64,000 nucleotides of DNA from an uncultured Jannaschia sp. (lineage in GTDB: Bacteria; Pseudomonadota; Alphaproteobacteria; Rhodobacterales; Rhodobacteraceae): assembly GCF_947494025.1 (NCBI RefSeq), contig NZ_CANLTQ010000001.1, forward strand, positions 1-64,000, in the 5' to 3' direction. Made by a program: the position numbers and the translations under genes. Positions 51,896-61,384 of this stretch are shown here, in pieces. The notes beneath the pieces were generated by a model. That model was not told where the DNA came from and did not search any database. It was given only the letters and a program-made list of their open reading frames with translations. Position 1 is the first letter of the stretch, and each line of letters begins with the position of its first letter.

Positions 51896-54346
51896 ATGGA
51901 GCGCGTGTTCCGCTGGACGTTCCGGATCGTCTCCGGCCTGTTGCTCCTCGCGGGGCTGCTGGTGGCGGGCGCGTTCTGGCTCGCCTCGCGATCCCTGCCC
52001 GAATACGACGCGACAGAGCGGGTCGCCGGCCTTTCGGCGCCCGTCGAGATCGTGCGCAACACCCACGACGTGCCGCATGTCTTCGGCGCGAGCGACGCGG
52101 ACGTGTTCTTCGGGCTGGGCTACGCGCATGCGCAGGACCGGCTGTGGCAGATGACGCTGATGCGGCGCACGGCGCAGGGCAAGCTTTCGGAGATCTTCGG
52201 CACGCGCACGCTCAGGACCGACGAGCTCATGCGGCGGGTGGGGCTCTACGACGCCGCGATCCGGAGCGTCGACGCGCAGGACGCCGAAACGCGCATGATG
52301 CTGCGCAGCTACGCCGCCGGGGTGAACGCGCGGATCGACGTCATCAACGAGGATGCGTCCGGACGGGGGGCGCCGGAATTCTTCCTGTTCCCGCCCGAGA
52401 TCGCGCCGTGGCAGCCCGCCGACAGCATCGCGCTCGTGAAGCTGATGGCGTTGCAGCTGTCGGGCCATATCGGGTTCGAGGTGCGTCGCGCCCGCGCCTC
52501 GCTCGTCCTGCCGGAGGAGCGGCTGCGCGACCTGCATCCCGACGTTCCCGGCAACGGCACGGTCGAGCTTGCCGAGCTGTTCCCCGCGCTCGCGCCCACG
52601 CGATTCGCCGCGGCCGAACCCGACCCGTTCCTGTGGCCCGTGCCGCATCCCGATTTCGCGGGCGCGTCGAACGCCTTCGCCGTCGCGCCGGACCGCGCGG
52701 CGGCGGGCGGGGCCTTGCTCGCGAACGATCCCCACCTGGGATTGCAGGCGCCGACGCTGTGGTACCTTGCCCGGCTCGAGCTGGAGACCGGGGGCGCGAT
52801 CGGCGCCACGATCCCGGGCGTCCCCATCGTCCTCCTGGGCCGGACCCCGAATCTGGCCTGGGGGCTGACCTCAAGCTATCTCGACGACCAGGACGTGGTG
52901 ATCGAGGAACTCGACCCCGATGACCCGTCCCGCTACCGCACGCCCGACGGCTGGGCCGGGTTCGAGACCGCGCGGAGCATCCTGCGCATCAAGGACGCCG
53001 ATCCGGTGACGCTCACCCTCCGGCGGACGGAGAACGGCCCGGTGCTGACGGGGCGGCAGTTCGACCTCGGCACCGTCACCCCGCCCGGGCATGTCGCCGC
53101 GCTGAACTGGACCGCGCTCTCGACCGAGGACACGTCGATGCGCACCGGGCTCGAACTCATGCGCGCACGCACGCTCGAGGACGGCATCGCCGCCGCCCGC
53201 CACTTCGTCGCGCCGGCGCAGAACCTGACGCTGACCGACGGGGCGCGGGTCGCGATGACGCTGATGGGCCGCCAGCCCGACCGCGACCCCGATCACCAGA
53301 GCCAGGGCCGCATCCCCGCCCCCGGCTGGATCGAGGCGAACCGCTGGCGCGGCCTGAAGCCGGCGGAGGACAACCCGGTCTGGAAGGACCCCGAGGGCGG
53401 CATGCTGGGCAACACCAACAACAAGACGACCGACGCGCCCTTTCCCGACCACCTCACCTTTGTCTGGGGCGACACCCAGCGGGTGCAGCGGATGCAGCGC
53501 CTGATGCGGCAACGCGACGTCCATACGCGCGAAAGCATGATCGAGGCGCAGCTCGACATCGTCTCCGGCACCGCCCGCGCGCTGCTGCCGCTGATCGGGC
53601 GCGACCTGTGGTTCACCGGGGGGGCCGCCTCCCCCGGCACGCCGGAGCGGCGGCGCGAGGTCGCGCTGGAGCTTCTGGCCGCGTGGAACGGCGAGATGTC
53701 GGAGCATCTGCCCGAACCGCTGATCTACACGGCCTGGATGCGCGCGCTGCAGGACCGGCTGATCCGCGACGAGCTGGGCCCGCTCGCGGACGAATACACC
53801 CGAATGGAGCCGCTCTTCCTCGAGCGCGTGTTCCGCGACACGGACGGCGCCGCCGTCTGGTGCGACGTGATCCGCTCGCGGGAAACGGAGACCTGCACCG
53901 GGATCGCGCGGCTGGCGCTCGACGACGCGCTGCAATCCCTCGAGGAGGAATACGGCGGGGGCGTGGAGAGCTGGCGCTGGGGCGACGCGCACGAGGCGCG
54001 CCACGACCACCCGGCCTTGGGCGGCGTGCCCGGGCTCGGCATGATCGTCAATATCCGGCAATCCACCTCCGGCGGCGACAACACGCTTCGACGCGGAAGC
54101 GTCGCGGGCGTCCTGCCGGAGCCGTTCCTCAACGTCCACGCGGCGACCTATCGCGGCGTCTACGACTTCGCCGATCCCGAAAGCAGCGTGTTCGTCACCT
54201 CGACCGGCCAGTCGGGCCATCCGCTTTCGCCGCATTACGACGATCTGGGCGAGCTCTGGCGGCGCGGGGAATACATTCCCATGACGCTCGATCCCGACCT
54301 CGCACGGGCGGGCGCGGTGGGGATCACCCGTCTCGTTCCGCGCTGA
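51896..54346 (+). CDS. Penicillin acylase family protein
   Basis: An 816-residue Ntn-hydrolase precursor with a single N-terminal membrane anchor (residues 9-30). Self-cleavage would occur before Ser258 in AGASNAFAV, giving a small and a large chain. ANDPHLGL and NLAWGLTSSYLDDQDVV are typical of the large chain. It cleaves amide bonds of acylated substrates such as beta-lactam side chains or acyl-homoserine lactones; which one is not visible. A strong AGGAGG ribosome site precedes the ATG. Its last 23 bases overlap the convergent PIN gene. Confidence 0.92.
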   Translation: MERVFRWTFRIVSGLLLLAGLLVAGAFWLASRSLPEYDATERVAGLSAPVEIVRNTHDVPHVFGASDADVFFGLGYAHAQDRLWQMTLMRRTAQGKLSEIFGTRTLRTDELMRRVGLYDAAIRSVDAQDAETRMMLRSYAAGVNARIDVINEDASGRGAPEFFLFPPEIAPWQPADSIALVKLMALQLSGHIGFEVRRARASLVLPEERLRDLHPDVPGNGTVELAELFPALAPTRFAAAEPDPFLWPVPHPDFAGASNAFAVAPDRAAAGGALLANDPHLGLQAPTLWYLARLELETGGAIGATIPGVPIVLLGRTPNLAWGLTSSYLDDQDVVIEELDPDDPSRYRTPDGWAGFETARSILRIKDADPVTLTLRRTENGPVLTGRQFDLGTVTPPGHVAALNWTALSTEDTSMRTGLELMRARTLEDGIAAARHFVAPAQNLTLTDGARVAMTLMGRQPDRDPDHQSQGRIPAPGWIEANRWRGLKPAEDNPVWKDPEGGMLGNTNNKTTDAPFPDHLTFVWGDTQRVQRMQRLMRQRDVHTRESMIEAQLDIVSGTARALLPLIGRDLWFTGGAASPGTPERRREVALELLAAWNGEMSEHLPEPLIYTAWMRALQDRLIRDELGPLADEYTRMEPLFLERVFRDTDGAAVWCDVIRSRETETCTGIARLALDDALQSLEEEYGGGVESWRWGDAHEARHDHPALGGVPGLGMIVNIRQSTSGGDNTLRRGSVAGVLPEPFLNVHAATYRGVYDFADPESSVFVTSTGQSGHPLSPHYDDLGELWRRGEYIPMTLDPDLARAGAVGITRLVPR

Positions 54347-54875
54347 GCGCCTTGGCGAGCCGCGGCAGGCGCGCGCGTTTGAGAAGCGGACGGAGCGGCG
54401 TCGCACTGCCGGACAGGCGTTCGGCGACGGCGCGCACGGCCTCGACCTCGGCCGCCACGCGGTCCGGCGCCGCCTGCCGCAGCTCGAGGAGGAAGACGTC
54501 CGGCGCGCGCAGGCGGATGCCCTCCTCCGCCACGTCGCGGATCGGAAAGTCCCGGAGGTTGAGCGTCACCAGCACGTCCGCGCCGGCATCCGACGCGGCG
54601 GCGAGGACATGGACGTCGTTCGCGTCCGGCAGGTACATCCGCGCCTCCGTCCCCTGCCCCGGACGGACCTCCGCATCGGGGAAACCCGCACGCAGGAGCG
54701 CGATCTCGCCCCGGGCGACGACCTCACCGCCCTCGATCTTGCGCGCGGCCCGCGCCCATTCCTCCAGCACGCGCGGCGACCAGAGCGGCCGGTAAAGGCC
54801 GGCGCGGGCGCAGCCCAGCAGGATCTCGCGCAGCACCGTCGGGTAAAGGACGCAGGCGTCCAGGAACGCCTTCAC
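54324..54875 (-). CDS. PIN domain protein
   Basis: A 183-residue protein with PIN nuclease acidic residues in AFLDACVLYP, LEEWARA, LPDANDVHVLAAA and VLVTLNLRDFP. The second half is a basic helical extension. The GTG start overlaps the stop of the RlmI-like gene (GTGA). There is no antitoxin gene next to it, so a VapC toxin role is doubtful. A housekeeping RNA-processing role linked to the methyltransferase is possible. Confidence 0.82.
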   Translation of the reverse strand: MKAFLDACVLYPTVLREILLGCARAGLYRPLWSPRVLEEWARAARKIEGGEVVARGEIALLRAGFPDAEVRPGQGTEARMYLPDANDVHVLAAASDAGADVLVTLNLRDFPIRDVAEEGIRLRAPDVFLLELRQAAPDRVAAEVEAVRAVAERLSGSATPLRPLLKRARLPRLAKALSAERDG

Positions 54876-56074
54876 GGCAGGAGGCGGAAGGTCAGCGCCT
54901 TCAGGTAGCCGCTCTCGGCAAGCTGGGGATGGACCGGGTGATCCGGCCCCGCGAAGCCGGTCCGCACCAGTTGCGACGACCGGCCCGCGCGGCCGATCCC
55001 GCGGATCGAGGCGGCGTGGAACTTCGACAGCTCCGCCGCGTGACTGCAGGAACACAGCGTCAGGTAGCCGCCCGGCGCGACCAGCGGCGCCGCGAGGCGC
55101 GCGACGCGCTCATAGGCGCGCAGGCCGGCCGTCAGCGCGGGCTTGGCCGGGGCGAAGGCGGGCGGATCGACGACCACGACCTCGAAGGCGGCCCCCTCCT
55201 CCGCCAGCGCCGCCATGACCTCGAACGCGTCGCCCCGGCGCGTGCCGAAATCCGCGGCGCGGCCCGTTCGGACGGCGCCCTCCGCCGCGAGCTCCAGCGC
55301 CGGGGCCGAGCCGTCCACCGCGAGCGCCGAGGCCGCGCCGTGGGCGAGCGCAGCCAGACCGAAGCCGCCGACATGCGCGAACACGTCGAGCACCCGCGCG
55401 CCCTTCGCCAGGCCGGCGACGAAGGCGTGGTTCGGACGCTGGTCGTAGAACAGTCCGGTCTTCTGGCCGCCGGCAAGGTCCGCGAGATAGGTCGCGCCGT
55501 TCATGACGACCGGGACGGGCGCGTCGATGCCGCCGGCAAGCCACCGGCTTTCGCCGTCGAGCCCCTCCGTCGCGCGCGCCCGTCCCGTCGCGTTCAGCAG
55601 GACGTGTTCGATGCCGAGCGTGCCGAGGCCCGCGACGAAGTCGTCCAGATGCGCCTCGGCCCAGGCCGCGTTCGGTTGCAGGACGGCCGCGTCGCCGAAC
55701 CGGTCCACGATCACGCCGGGCAGACCGTCGGCCTCGGCGTGGACAAGGCGGTAGAACGGCGCGTCGTGGAGGCGGTCGCGGTGCTCGGCCGCGGCGCACA
55801 GCCGGGCCGCGATCCAGGCCACGTCGATGGCCGCCTCCGGATCGCGGTCGAGAAGGCGGGCCGCGATGCGCGAGTCCATGTTGATCGCCGCCAGGCCGAG
55901 CGGCTGCCTCTCGGCATCGGTCACGACGGCGATCGTGCCGGCGGGGACCGACCGCGTGCGCCGGTCGGCCACGACGTCGTCGCGATAGATCCAGGGGAAG
56001 CCGTGCCGCAAACGCCGCGCATCGGCGCCGGGCTTGAGACGAAGGGTGGGGCGGGGTGCGGGCGTGTCGGACAT
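54872..56074 (-). CDS. RlmI-like 23S rRNA cytosine methyltransferase
   Basis: A 400-residue class I SAM methyltransferase. It has an N-terminal PUA-like domain (LRLKPGADARRLRHGFPWIYRDDV), a central EEHD-type beta region (MNGATYLADLAGGQKTGLFYDQRPNH), SAM motif (VLDVFAHVGGFGLAAL), catalytic-type motif VVVDPPAFAPAK and SCSH near the C-terminus. It would make m5C in rRNA. It heads a two-gene operon with the PIN protein. Confidence 0.9.
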   Translation of the reverse strand: MSDTPAPRPTLRLKPGADARRLRHGFPWIYRDDVVADRRTRSVPAGTIAVVTDAERQPLGLAAINMDSRIAARLLDRDPEAAIDVAWIAARLCAAAEHRDRLHDAPFYRLVHAEADGLPGVIVDRFGDAAVLQPNAAWAEAHLDDFVAGLGTLGIEHVLLNATGRARATEGLDGESRWLAGGIDAPVPVVMNGATYLADLAGGQKTGLFYDQRPNHAFVAGLAKGARVLDVFAHVGGFGLAALAHGAASALAVDGSAPALELAAEGAVRTGRAADFGTRRGDAFEVMAALAEEGAAFEVVVVDPPAFAPAKPALTAGLRAYERVARLAAPLVAPGGYLTLCSCSHAAELSKFHAASIRGIGRAGRSSQLVRTGFAGPDHPVHPQLAESGYLKALTFRLLP

Positions 56075-56106
56075 GATCCCCTCTAGACCGCCCCCCCGGA
56101 CATGCG

Positions 56107-56128
56107 AAAGGCCCCGAACGGGGCCTTT
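56107..56128. terminator. Perfect stem-loop terminator
   Basis: aaaggcccc-gaac-ggggccttt is a 9-base perfect stem with a 4-base loop and A/T edges, so it can work on both strands. It lies 20 bases past the stop of the small gene at 56149 and upstream of the RlmI-like gene. Confidence 0.85.
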
Positions 56129-56148
56129 GCGAACTTATCCGCGCCGGA

Positions 56149-56286
56149 TCAGGCGTGCGCGGGCCGCGCGAAGAAGCCCCGGATGCGTGCGGCGAAGCTC
56201 CGGCCCAGCTCCCGCATGTAGGCGGCGCGCATGGCGCGGGCTTCGAGTTCGTATTTCTGTACGTCCATATACTGATGGTCGGTCAT
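56149..56286 (-). CDS. RSP_7527-like 45-residue protein
   Basis: A short protein (MTDHQYMDVQKYELEARA, then MRAAYMRELGRSFAARIRGFFARPAHA). The C-terminal Arg-rich amphipathic helix recalls DUF1127-like and RSP_7527-type small proteins of Rhodobacteraceae, some of which bind RNA. It has its own terminator downstream. Its length and the conserved pattern of Tyr, Glu and Arg support a real gene. Confidence 0.72.
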   Translation of the reverse strand: MTDHQYMDVQKYELEARAMRAAYMRELGRSFAARIRGFFARPAHA

Positions 56287-56412
56287 GACGGTACTCCGTA
56301 GGTCGGTCGCGACGGGCTGCCCGTCGCCTCTGTTGACCCCTACCTATGCCGCACCGCGGCACATCACCAATGCCGGTGCGGAAACGCCCGTATGCGCCCA
56401 GTGCAAGGAACT

Positions 56413-57183
56413 TCACGAAAGGTCGTGGATGGCCTTCGCCGTTTCCCGCGCGCCTTGCAGCATCCAGCCGTGCTCCGAGGAGACGACGAACATCGTGAAG
56501 CCGTGACCGGCCCACTGCGCCGCGACCTCCGCGTTCGGAACCCAGGTGGCGAAAGTCTTGCCGTTCCCGGCCGCCGCGCGTCCGACCCGCGCGATCGCCG
56601 CGAACAGGTCCGGATTGTCGAGGCTGTCGTGTCCGTAGGCGACCGACAGGTCCGAGGGTCCGATGAAAAGCGCGTCGATCCCCGCCACCGCCGCGATCTC
56701 CTCCGCCGCCTCGACCCCGGCCGGCTCCTCGATCTGGGCCAGCACGACGGTTTCCTCGCGCGACCGGGCCAGAAGGGCGGGCATCCGCTGCGTGGTGTAG
56801 CCGGCCCAGCGGGTGGAGCCGGCATAGCCCCGCCCCCCGGGACCGAACCGCGCGGCCGCCGCGACCGCGCGCGCCTTCCCGACGCTGTCGACATGGGGCA
56901 CGACGATGCCGGTCGCGCCCAGATCGAGCGCGTCGAGGATGCGGGCGGGGGATCCGTCCTGCACCCGGACGAGAACGGGAAAATCGTAGGCGCGCGCGAT
57001 GGCCATGCAGGCATCCATGGCGCCGCGATCGAAGGGCGCATGCTCCGCGTCGAGCGTCAGGAAATCGAGACCCGACAGGATCAGCACCTCCACCACCGCG
57101 ACGCTGGGCGTCTTGACGAAAGTCCCGGCCAGGCGCTCGCCCGCCTGCATCCGCGCGCGCAAGGGCCGCCTCTTGTCCGTCAT
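56413..57183 (-). CDS. HpcH/HpaI aldolase family protein
   Basis: A 256-residue class II, metal-dependent aldolase. DAEHAPFDRGAMDACMAIARAYDFPVLVRV, VVPHVDSVGKARA, RGYAGSTRWAGY, AQIEEPAGVEAAEEI (metal Glu) and GPSDLSVAYG (metal Asp) fit the 4-hydroxy-2-oxoheptanedioate / 2-dehydro-3-deoxyglucarate aldolase group. It would split a 2-oxo-4-hydroxy acid to pyruvate and an aldehyde. The exact substrate is unclear. Confidence 0.9.
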   Translation of the reverse strand: MTDKRRPLRARMQAGERLAGTFVKTPSVAVVEVLILSGLDFLTLDAEHAPFDRGAMDACMAIARAYDFPVLVRVQDGSPARILDALDLGATGIVVPHVDSVGKARAVAAAARFGPGGRGYAGSTRWAGYTTQRMPALLARSREETVVLAQIEEPAGVEAAEEIAAVAGIDALFIGPSDLSVAYGHDSLDNPDLFAAIARVGRAAAGNGKTFATWVPNAEVAAQWAGHGFTMFVVSSEHGWMLQGARETAKAIHDLS

Positions 57184-57237
57184 GTCCGATCCTCCCCGTT
57201 CGATTGGTCGCAGAGGCCAGAGAACGACGCAAGGCCG

Positions 57238-58389
57238 TCAGGGCAGATCGGGAAGGTCGGGAAAATCCGGGAAGTCCGGGCTGCCGGGCAGATCGGGCAG
57301 CGTCCCGAGCGCATCCTCCCTCGCATTGCCAGACATGCCCAGCGCCGGGGCCGGTCCCACGCCGAAGCCGGCGATCGCGTCGGCGCCGAACTCGGGGTCG
57401 CGCCCGGCCTCGGCGCCCTCCGCATCGCCGGGAAGCGCGGCGATCTTGACCGCGCGCACCCCGTTGAGTTGCCCCAGCCGGGCCTTGAGCGACGCGCCGC
57501 GCGGCAGACGCGCGCGGCCGGGAACGGTGATGCCGGAGGCGCCGCCGTGCAGCGACAGCCGGCTCAGCGCCTGCGCGTCGATCGGGATCAGGTCGCCCAC
57601 CTTCAGGGTCACGAGCCTCGACAGCGGCATCTTGAGCGGCGGCAGCACCGCCTCCAGCCGCACCGGCGCCTCCATCGCGATGGCCTCCATCGCCGGCGCC
57701 CATTCGCCGCGCGGGTCCGGCTCCTCGGCGGTGGCCCGGGCGGCGACGTCGAGGGGCAGGACGAAGGACAGGCCCGCCTGGCGGTGGCCCTGGGCAAGCT
57801 CGATCTCGAGGTCGACGCGCAGGTAATGCGACGCGGTGAGGATGAGGCCGAGCGAGGCCGGGCCGGCGATGAAGCTGCCCGCGCGCAGGGTGCCGGGGCA
57901 CGGCTCGTTCGTATCGACGGGCAGAAGCGCGCGGATCTGGTCTAGGAGGGACAGCACGAAGGGCTGCGCGAGCGCCGCGTCGATCCGCGTCGGCCGCCGC
58001 GCCGGACGGGCCGGCCCCTCGACCCGGCCGATCGTCTGGACCTCGATCAGCCCGTCGGTCAGCGCGGGATGCAGGACGACGAGTCCGGTTCGTGCCGCGA
58101 GCGCTTCCGGCGACACGCTGCCCGGCGCGGCCGGATCGTGGCCCTCGGGGTCCAGCAGAAGGCAGAGCGCGCGGGCGTCGAACGCGTCGAACGCCGCGTC
58201 CGCGTCCAGCCGCCGCGCCGTCCGCGCGCCGGTGGAAAGGCCGAGGCCGTCCATCCTGTCGGCGACGCGCAGCACGCCGGTCGCCATCGCCCGCGCCAGA
58301 TCCGACCCGGCCACCAGCCCGGTCTCGGCGGCCGCCGCGTTCGGCGCGGCCATCCGGCGCAGGAGGTTTGTGTCACGTTCTGCAGACAT
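57238..58389 (-). CDS. FliM/FliN-family (SpoA domain) protein with LPDLP-type tail
   Basis: A 383-residue protein. The N-terminus (NLLRRMAAPNAAAAE) and middle domain recall FliM. A SpoA domain lies near residues 255-330 (LPPLKMPLSRLVTLKVGDLIPI, ITVPGRARLPRGASLKARLGQLNGVRAVKI). The last 25 residues repeat LPDLP, SPDFP, DFPDLPDLP. FliM forms the flagellar switch, but no other flagellar gene is in this window, and it is longer and more divergent than typical FliM. It could be a fliM paralogue. Confidence 0.75.
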   Translation of the reverse strand: MSAERDTNLLRRMAAPNAAAAETGLVAGSDLARAMATGVLRVADRMDGLGLSTGARTARRLDADAAFDAFDARALCLLLDPEGHDPAAPGSVSPEALAARTGLVVLHPALTDGLIEVQTIGRVEGPARPARRPTRIDAALAQPFVLSLLDQIRALLPVDTNEPCPGTLRAGSFIAGPASLGLILTASHYLRVDLEIELAQGHRQAGLSFVLPLDVAARATAEEPDPRGEWAPAMEAIAMEAPVRLEAVLPPLKMPLSRLVTLKVGDLIPIDAQALSRLSLHGGASGITVPGRARLPRGASLKARLGQLNGVRAVKIAALPGDAEGAEAGRDPEFGADAIAGFGVGPAPALGMSGNAREDALGTLPDLPGSPDFPDFPDLPDLP

Positions 58390-58460
58390 CGGGCCCCGGG
58401 AGATTCTCTCGCAGCTTTCTCTGCGTCATCGACGTTAACAAACCTTTTCCGCGATCCCGG

Positions 58461-61115
58461 TCATGCCGCGGCCCCGGCGGCGACGCGGGGCAGGCGGACG
58501 CGGAACGTCGTTCCCCGGGACGCGGCCACGTATTCGATGCTGCCCCCGAGCCGGGCCATCACCTCCCGGCAGATCGCGAGGCCGAGCCCGGCGCGTCCGG
58601 TGGCCGCCCCCCTGTCCAGCCGCGCGAACTTCTCGAAGATGAGGTCGCGCGCCTCCGGGTCGATTCCGCCGCCGTTGTCGGAGACGTCGATCGTCACCGT
58701 TTCGGCCACGTCGACCCGGATGCGCAGGGCCGGCCGGTCGGCGTCGCAATACCGGGCCGCGTTGGTGACGAGGTTGATGAAGACCTGCGCGAGCCGGTCG
58801 GGATCGGCCTCCACGTCCACCGCCTCCGCGTCCCGGTCGCGCTCGATGCGAAGCCCGGTCTCCCCCGAGGCGACGAGCGCCCGGTCGATCACGTCACGCA
58901 GGGAAACGGTGACGCGCTCCAGCTCGACCTGCCCGGATTCGAGCACGGCGAGGTCGAGCAGATCGTCGAGCAACCGCGTCAGCCGGCGGCTCTCCTCCAG
59001 AATGATCCCGGCATAGCGCGCCCGGTCGGCCTCGGGCACGTCTTCCTCGCGCAGGATCTCCGAAAAGGCGCGGATCGAGGTCATGGGTGTGCGCAGCTCG
59101 TGGCTGACCTGGCTCAGGAACGCGTCCTTTTGCCGGCCGAGCGCGGTGAGCTTGCGATTGGCCTCGCGCAGCTCGCGCGTGGTGCGGGTCAATTCGACGG
59201 ACTGCGCCTCGAGCCGGGCGGAATATTCCATGATCTGCGCCGTCTCGTCGGCCACGGCCAGCAGATCCTCGACCGAGACGGCGGTGCCGCCGGTGATCCC
59301 GCTGACCATCGCATGGGCCGTCGCGGCGCCGACCGAGCCGGCCAGGCGCCGCTCGAGCCGGTCGAGGAGGTCGGGCGTGGTTTCCGGCAGGTCGCGCGCC
59401 CGCCCCTGCCTGCGCGCCTCGGCGAAGAAGAAATCCTGCGCCTCCCGCGCGCCCAGGATGCGCTGCGCCATGATCAGGAGTTCGTCCGCCTGCACCGTCC
59501 CGCCGCGATGGCCGCGCGGACGCGCCGTGCGGTCGAAGACGTGGACGAAGCGCGGCGCCTGCAGGCGCTCCATCGGCGTGGGCTGGGTCGCGAGGGAGAC
59601 GAGGCAGAAGACGAAGGTGTTGAGGCCGAGCGACAGGATCGCCGCCGTCACCAGCGGGTCGCCCGTCATCCCGAAGAGCGAGAACGACCCGAGCCAGCCG
59701 ATCCCGAACGGCGCCGCGAGGAAACCGGCATCCGGCAGCAGCACCGGCAGCAGCATCGTCCAGCCCCAGATGGCGAAGCCCGTCAGGATCCCCGCCGCCG
59801 CCCCGAGCCGCGTGGCACCCGTCCAGAACAGGCCGAAGGCCAGCGTCGGCAGGACCTGCGCGATGCCCACGAAGGAGATGAGCCCGATGGAGGCCAGCGC
59901 CGCCGTCCCGCCGGTCGTCAGGAAGTAGAGGTAGCCCATCGCGAGCACGACGAGGATCGAGATCCGGCGGGCGCGCAGCACCACGGCGCGCACGTCGCCC
60001 GAGATGCTCGCCCGTCCCTGCCCCTGCCAGGCGAGCCAGACGGGCATGACGACATGGTTCGACAGCATCGTCGCGAGCGCCACGGAGGCCACGATCACCA
60101 TTGACGTCGCCGACGAGAAGCCGCCGAGGAAGGCGAGCAGTGCCAGCCCGTCCTGTCCCTCGGCGAGCGGCAGCGTCAGCACGAACAGGTCCGGGTTCGC
60201 CCCGTCCGGCATCCGCGCGAGCCCGGTGGCCGCGATCGGCACGACGAACAGGCACATCGCCATGAGATAGGCCGGGAACGCCCAGCTCGCCGTGACGAGG
60301 TGCCGCTCGTCGCTGTTCTCGACCACGAGGACCTGGAACATGCGCGGCAGGCAGATCACCGCCGCGCCGGAGACGAGGATGAGGCCCGCCCACCGGCCCG
60401 GCGTCGCCGTCCAGTCCGCCACCGGCCCCGCCGCGATCGCCGCCCGCGTGGGACCGATGCCGTCGTTCAGCCCCCAGACCACGAAGGCGCCGACCGACAG
60501 GAGCGCCACGAGCTTCACCACGGCCTCCACCGCGATCGCGCTCACGATCCCCTCGTGCCGCTCGCCCATGTCGAGCCGGCGCGTGCCGAACAGGATGGTG
60601 AAGACCGCGAGACCCACCGCGCACCAGAGCGCGAGCCCGTCGAGATCCGCGCCGCCCGTCTCCGGCGCGGCGAAGACGCCGAAGGCCAGCGTGATCGATT
60701 GCAGCTGAAGCGCGATGTAGGGCGTCGTGCCCACGACCGCGAGAAGCGTCACGATGACCGCGAGCGAGGTGGACTTGCCGTAGCGGCTCGACACGATGTC
60801 GGCGATGGAGGTCACCCGTTCGGCGCGCCCGATCCGCACGAGCTTGCGCAGGAACCACCACCAGCCGACGAAGACGATCGTCGGACCGAGATAGATCGTC
60901 ATGAACTCGAGGCCCGACCGCGCCGCGTATCCGACCGCGCCGTAGAACGTCCAGGCCGTGCAGTAGATCGACAGCGACAGCGTGTAGACGGTCGGACCGC
61001 GCAGCCAGCCGCCGCGGCCCCGCGCGGATTGCCGCTCGCCCGCGAAGGCCACCGCGAACAGGAACGCGACGTAGCCGAGGCAGATCGCCACCAGCAGGTT
61101 GAACGTCAGCGTCAC
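58461..61115 (-). CDS. Sensor histidine kinase with sodium:solute symporter-like sensor domain
   Basis: An 884-residue kinase of the CbrA/CrbS type. Residues 1 to about 500 form 12-13 membrane helices of the SSS family (GYVAFLFAVAFAGE, YTLSLSIYCTAWTFYGAVGYAARSG, FGGFSSATSMVIVASVAL-like). A linker helix (EYSARLEAQSVELTRTTRELREANRKL) is followed by the HisKA domain with H672 in QVSHELRTPMTS, and the ATPase domain (NLVTNAARYC, DNGGGID, GRAGLGLAICREV). There is no receiver domain. The GTG start overlaps the small membrane gene. It may sense solute flux, such as acetate or amino acids. Confidence 0.9.
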   Translation of the reverse strand: MTLTFNLLVAICLGYVAFLFAVAFAGERQSARGRGGWLRGPTVYTLSLSIYCTAWTFYGAVGYAARSGLEFMTIYLGPTIVFVGWWWFLRKLVRIGRAERVTSIADIVSSRYGKSTSLAVIVTLLAVVGTTPYIALQLQSITLAFGVFAAPETGGADLDGLALWCAVGLAVFTILFGTRRLDMGERHEGIVSAIAVEAVVKLVALLSVGAFVVWGLNDGIGPTRAAIAAGPVADWTATPGRWAGLILVSGAAVICLPRMFQVLVVENSDERHLVTASWAFPAYLMAMCLFVVPIAATGLARMPDGANPDLFVLTLPLAEGQDGLALLAFLGGFSSATSMVIVASVALATMLSNHVVMPVWLAWQGQGRASISGDVRAVVLRARRISILVVLAMGYLYFLTTGGTAALASIGLISFVGIAQVLPTLAFGLFWTGATRLGAAAGILTGFAIWGWTMLLPVLLPDAGFLAAPFGIGWLGSFSLFGMTGDPLVTAAILSLGLNTFVFCLVSLATQPTPMERLQAPRFVHVFDRTARPRGHRGGTVQADELLIMAQRILGAREAQDFFFAEARRQGRARDLPETTPDLLDRLERRLAGSVGAATAHAMVSGITGGTAVSVEDLLAVADETAQIMEYSARLEAQSVELTRTTRELREANRKLTALGRQKDAFLSQVSHELRTPMTSIRAFSEILREEDVPEADRARYAGIILEESRRLTRLLDDLLDLAVLESGQVELERVTVSLRDVIDRALVASGETGLRIERDRDAEAVDVEADPDRLAQVFINLVTNAARYCDADRPALRIRVDVAETVTIDVSDNGGGIDPEARDLIFEKFARLDRGAATGRAGLGLAICREVMARLGGSIEYVAASRGTTFRVRLPRVAAGAAA

Positions 61116-61384
61116 GGCGGATCGTCCGCCCCGCCCAGCCGTGCATGCCGCCGGGCGATCCAGAGCGCGAGGCCGACGAGGGCGGACCACGACGCGAAGA
61201 GATAGGTGAGCCAGGGCACCGTCGCCCCATCGCCCGCCGCGCCGTCCGACAGAACGAGATCGGGCAGCAGGAACAGCGCCGCGCCGAGGACGGGCAGCAG
61301 GCGCGCCCCGTCGACAAGCCGTGTCCGCGCCCGGTCGCGCCGTTGCGCGTCGGTGGCGGGCGCGGGCGCGGGTGGCGCGGTCAC
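61112..61384 (-). CDS. Small two-helix membrane protein of the kinase operon
   Basis: A 90-residue protein with a cytoplasmic basic lead (RRDRARTRLVDGAR), two membrane helices (about 28-46 and 58-77) and a short charged end. The GTG start overlaps the response-regulator stop, and its own stop overlaps the kinase start. The position recalls small membrane partners of SSS transporters and of CbrA, so it may be an accessory subunit of the sensor; this is inference. Confidence 0.75.
   Translation of the reverse strand: MTAPPAPAPATDAQRRDRARTRLVDGARLLPVLGAALFLLPDLVLSDGAAGDGATVPWLTYLFASWSALVGLALWIARRHARLGGADDPP

Noticed and set aside
51896-54346. Quorum-quenching role for the acylase
   Set aside because: The family includes AHL acylases, but no luxI/luxR gene or AHL-specific residue pattern is visible, so I name only the family.
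54324-54875. VapBC toxin-antitoxin system
   Set aside because: Only a PIN protein is present. The neighbours are an rRNA methyltransferase and an acylase, and no antitoxin-sized gene with a DNA-binding motif precedes it.
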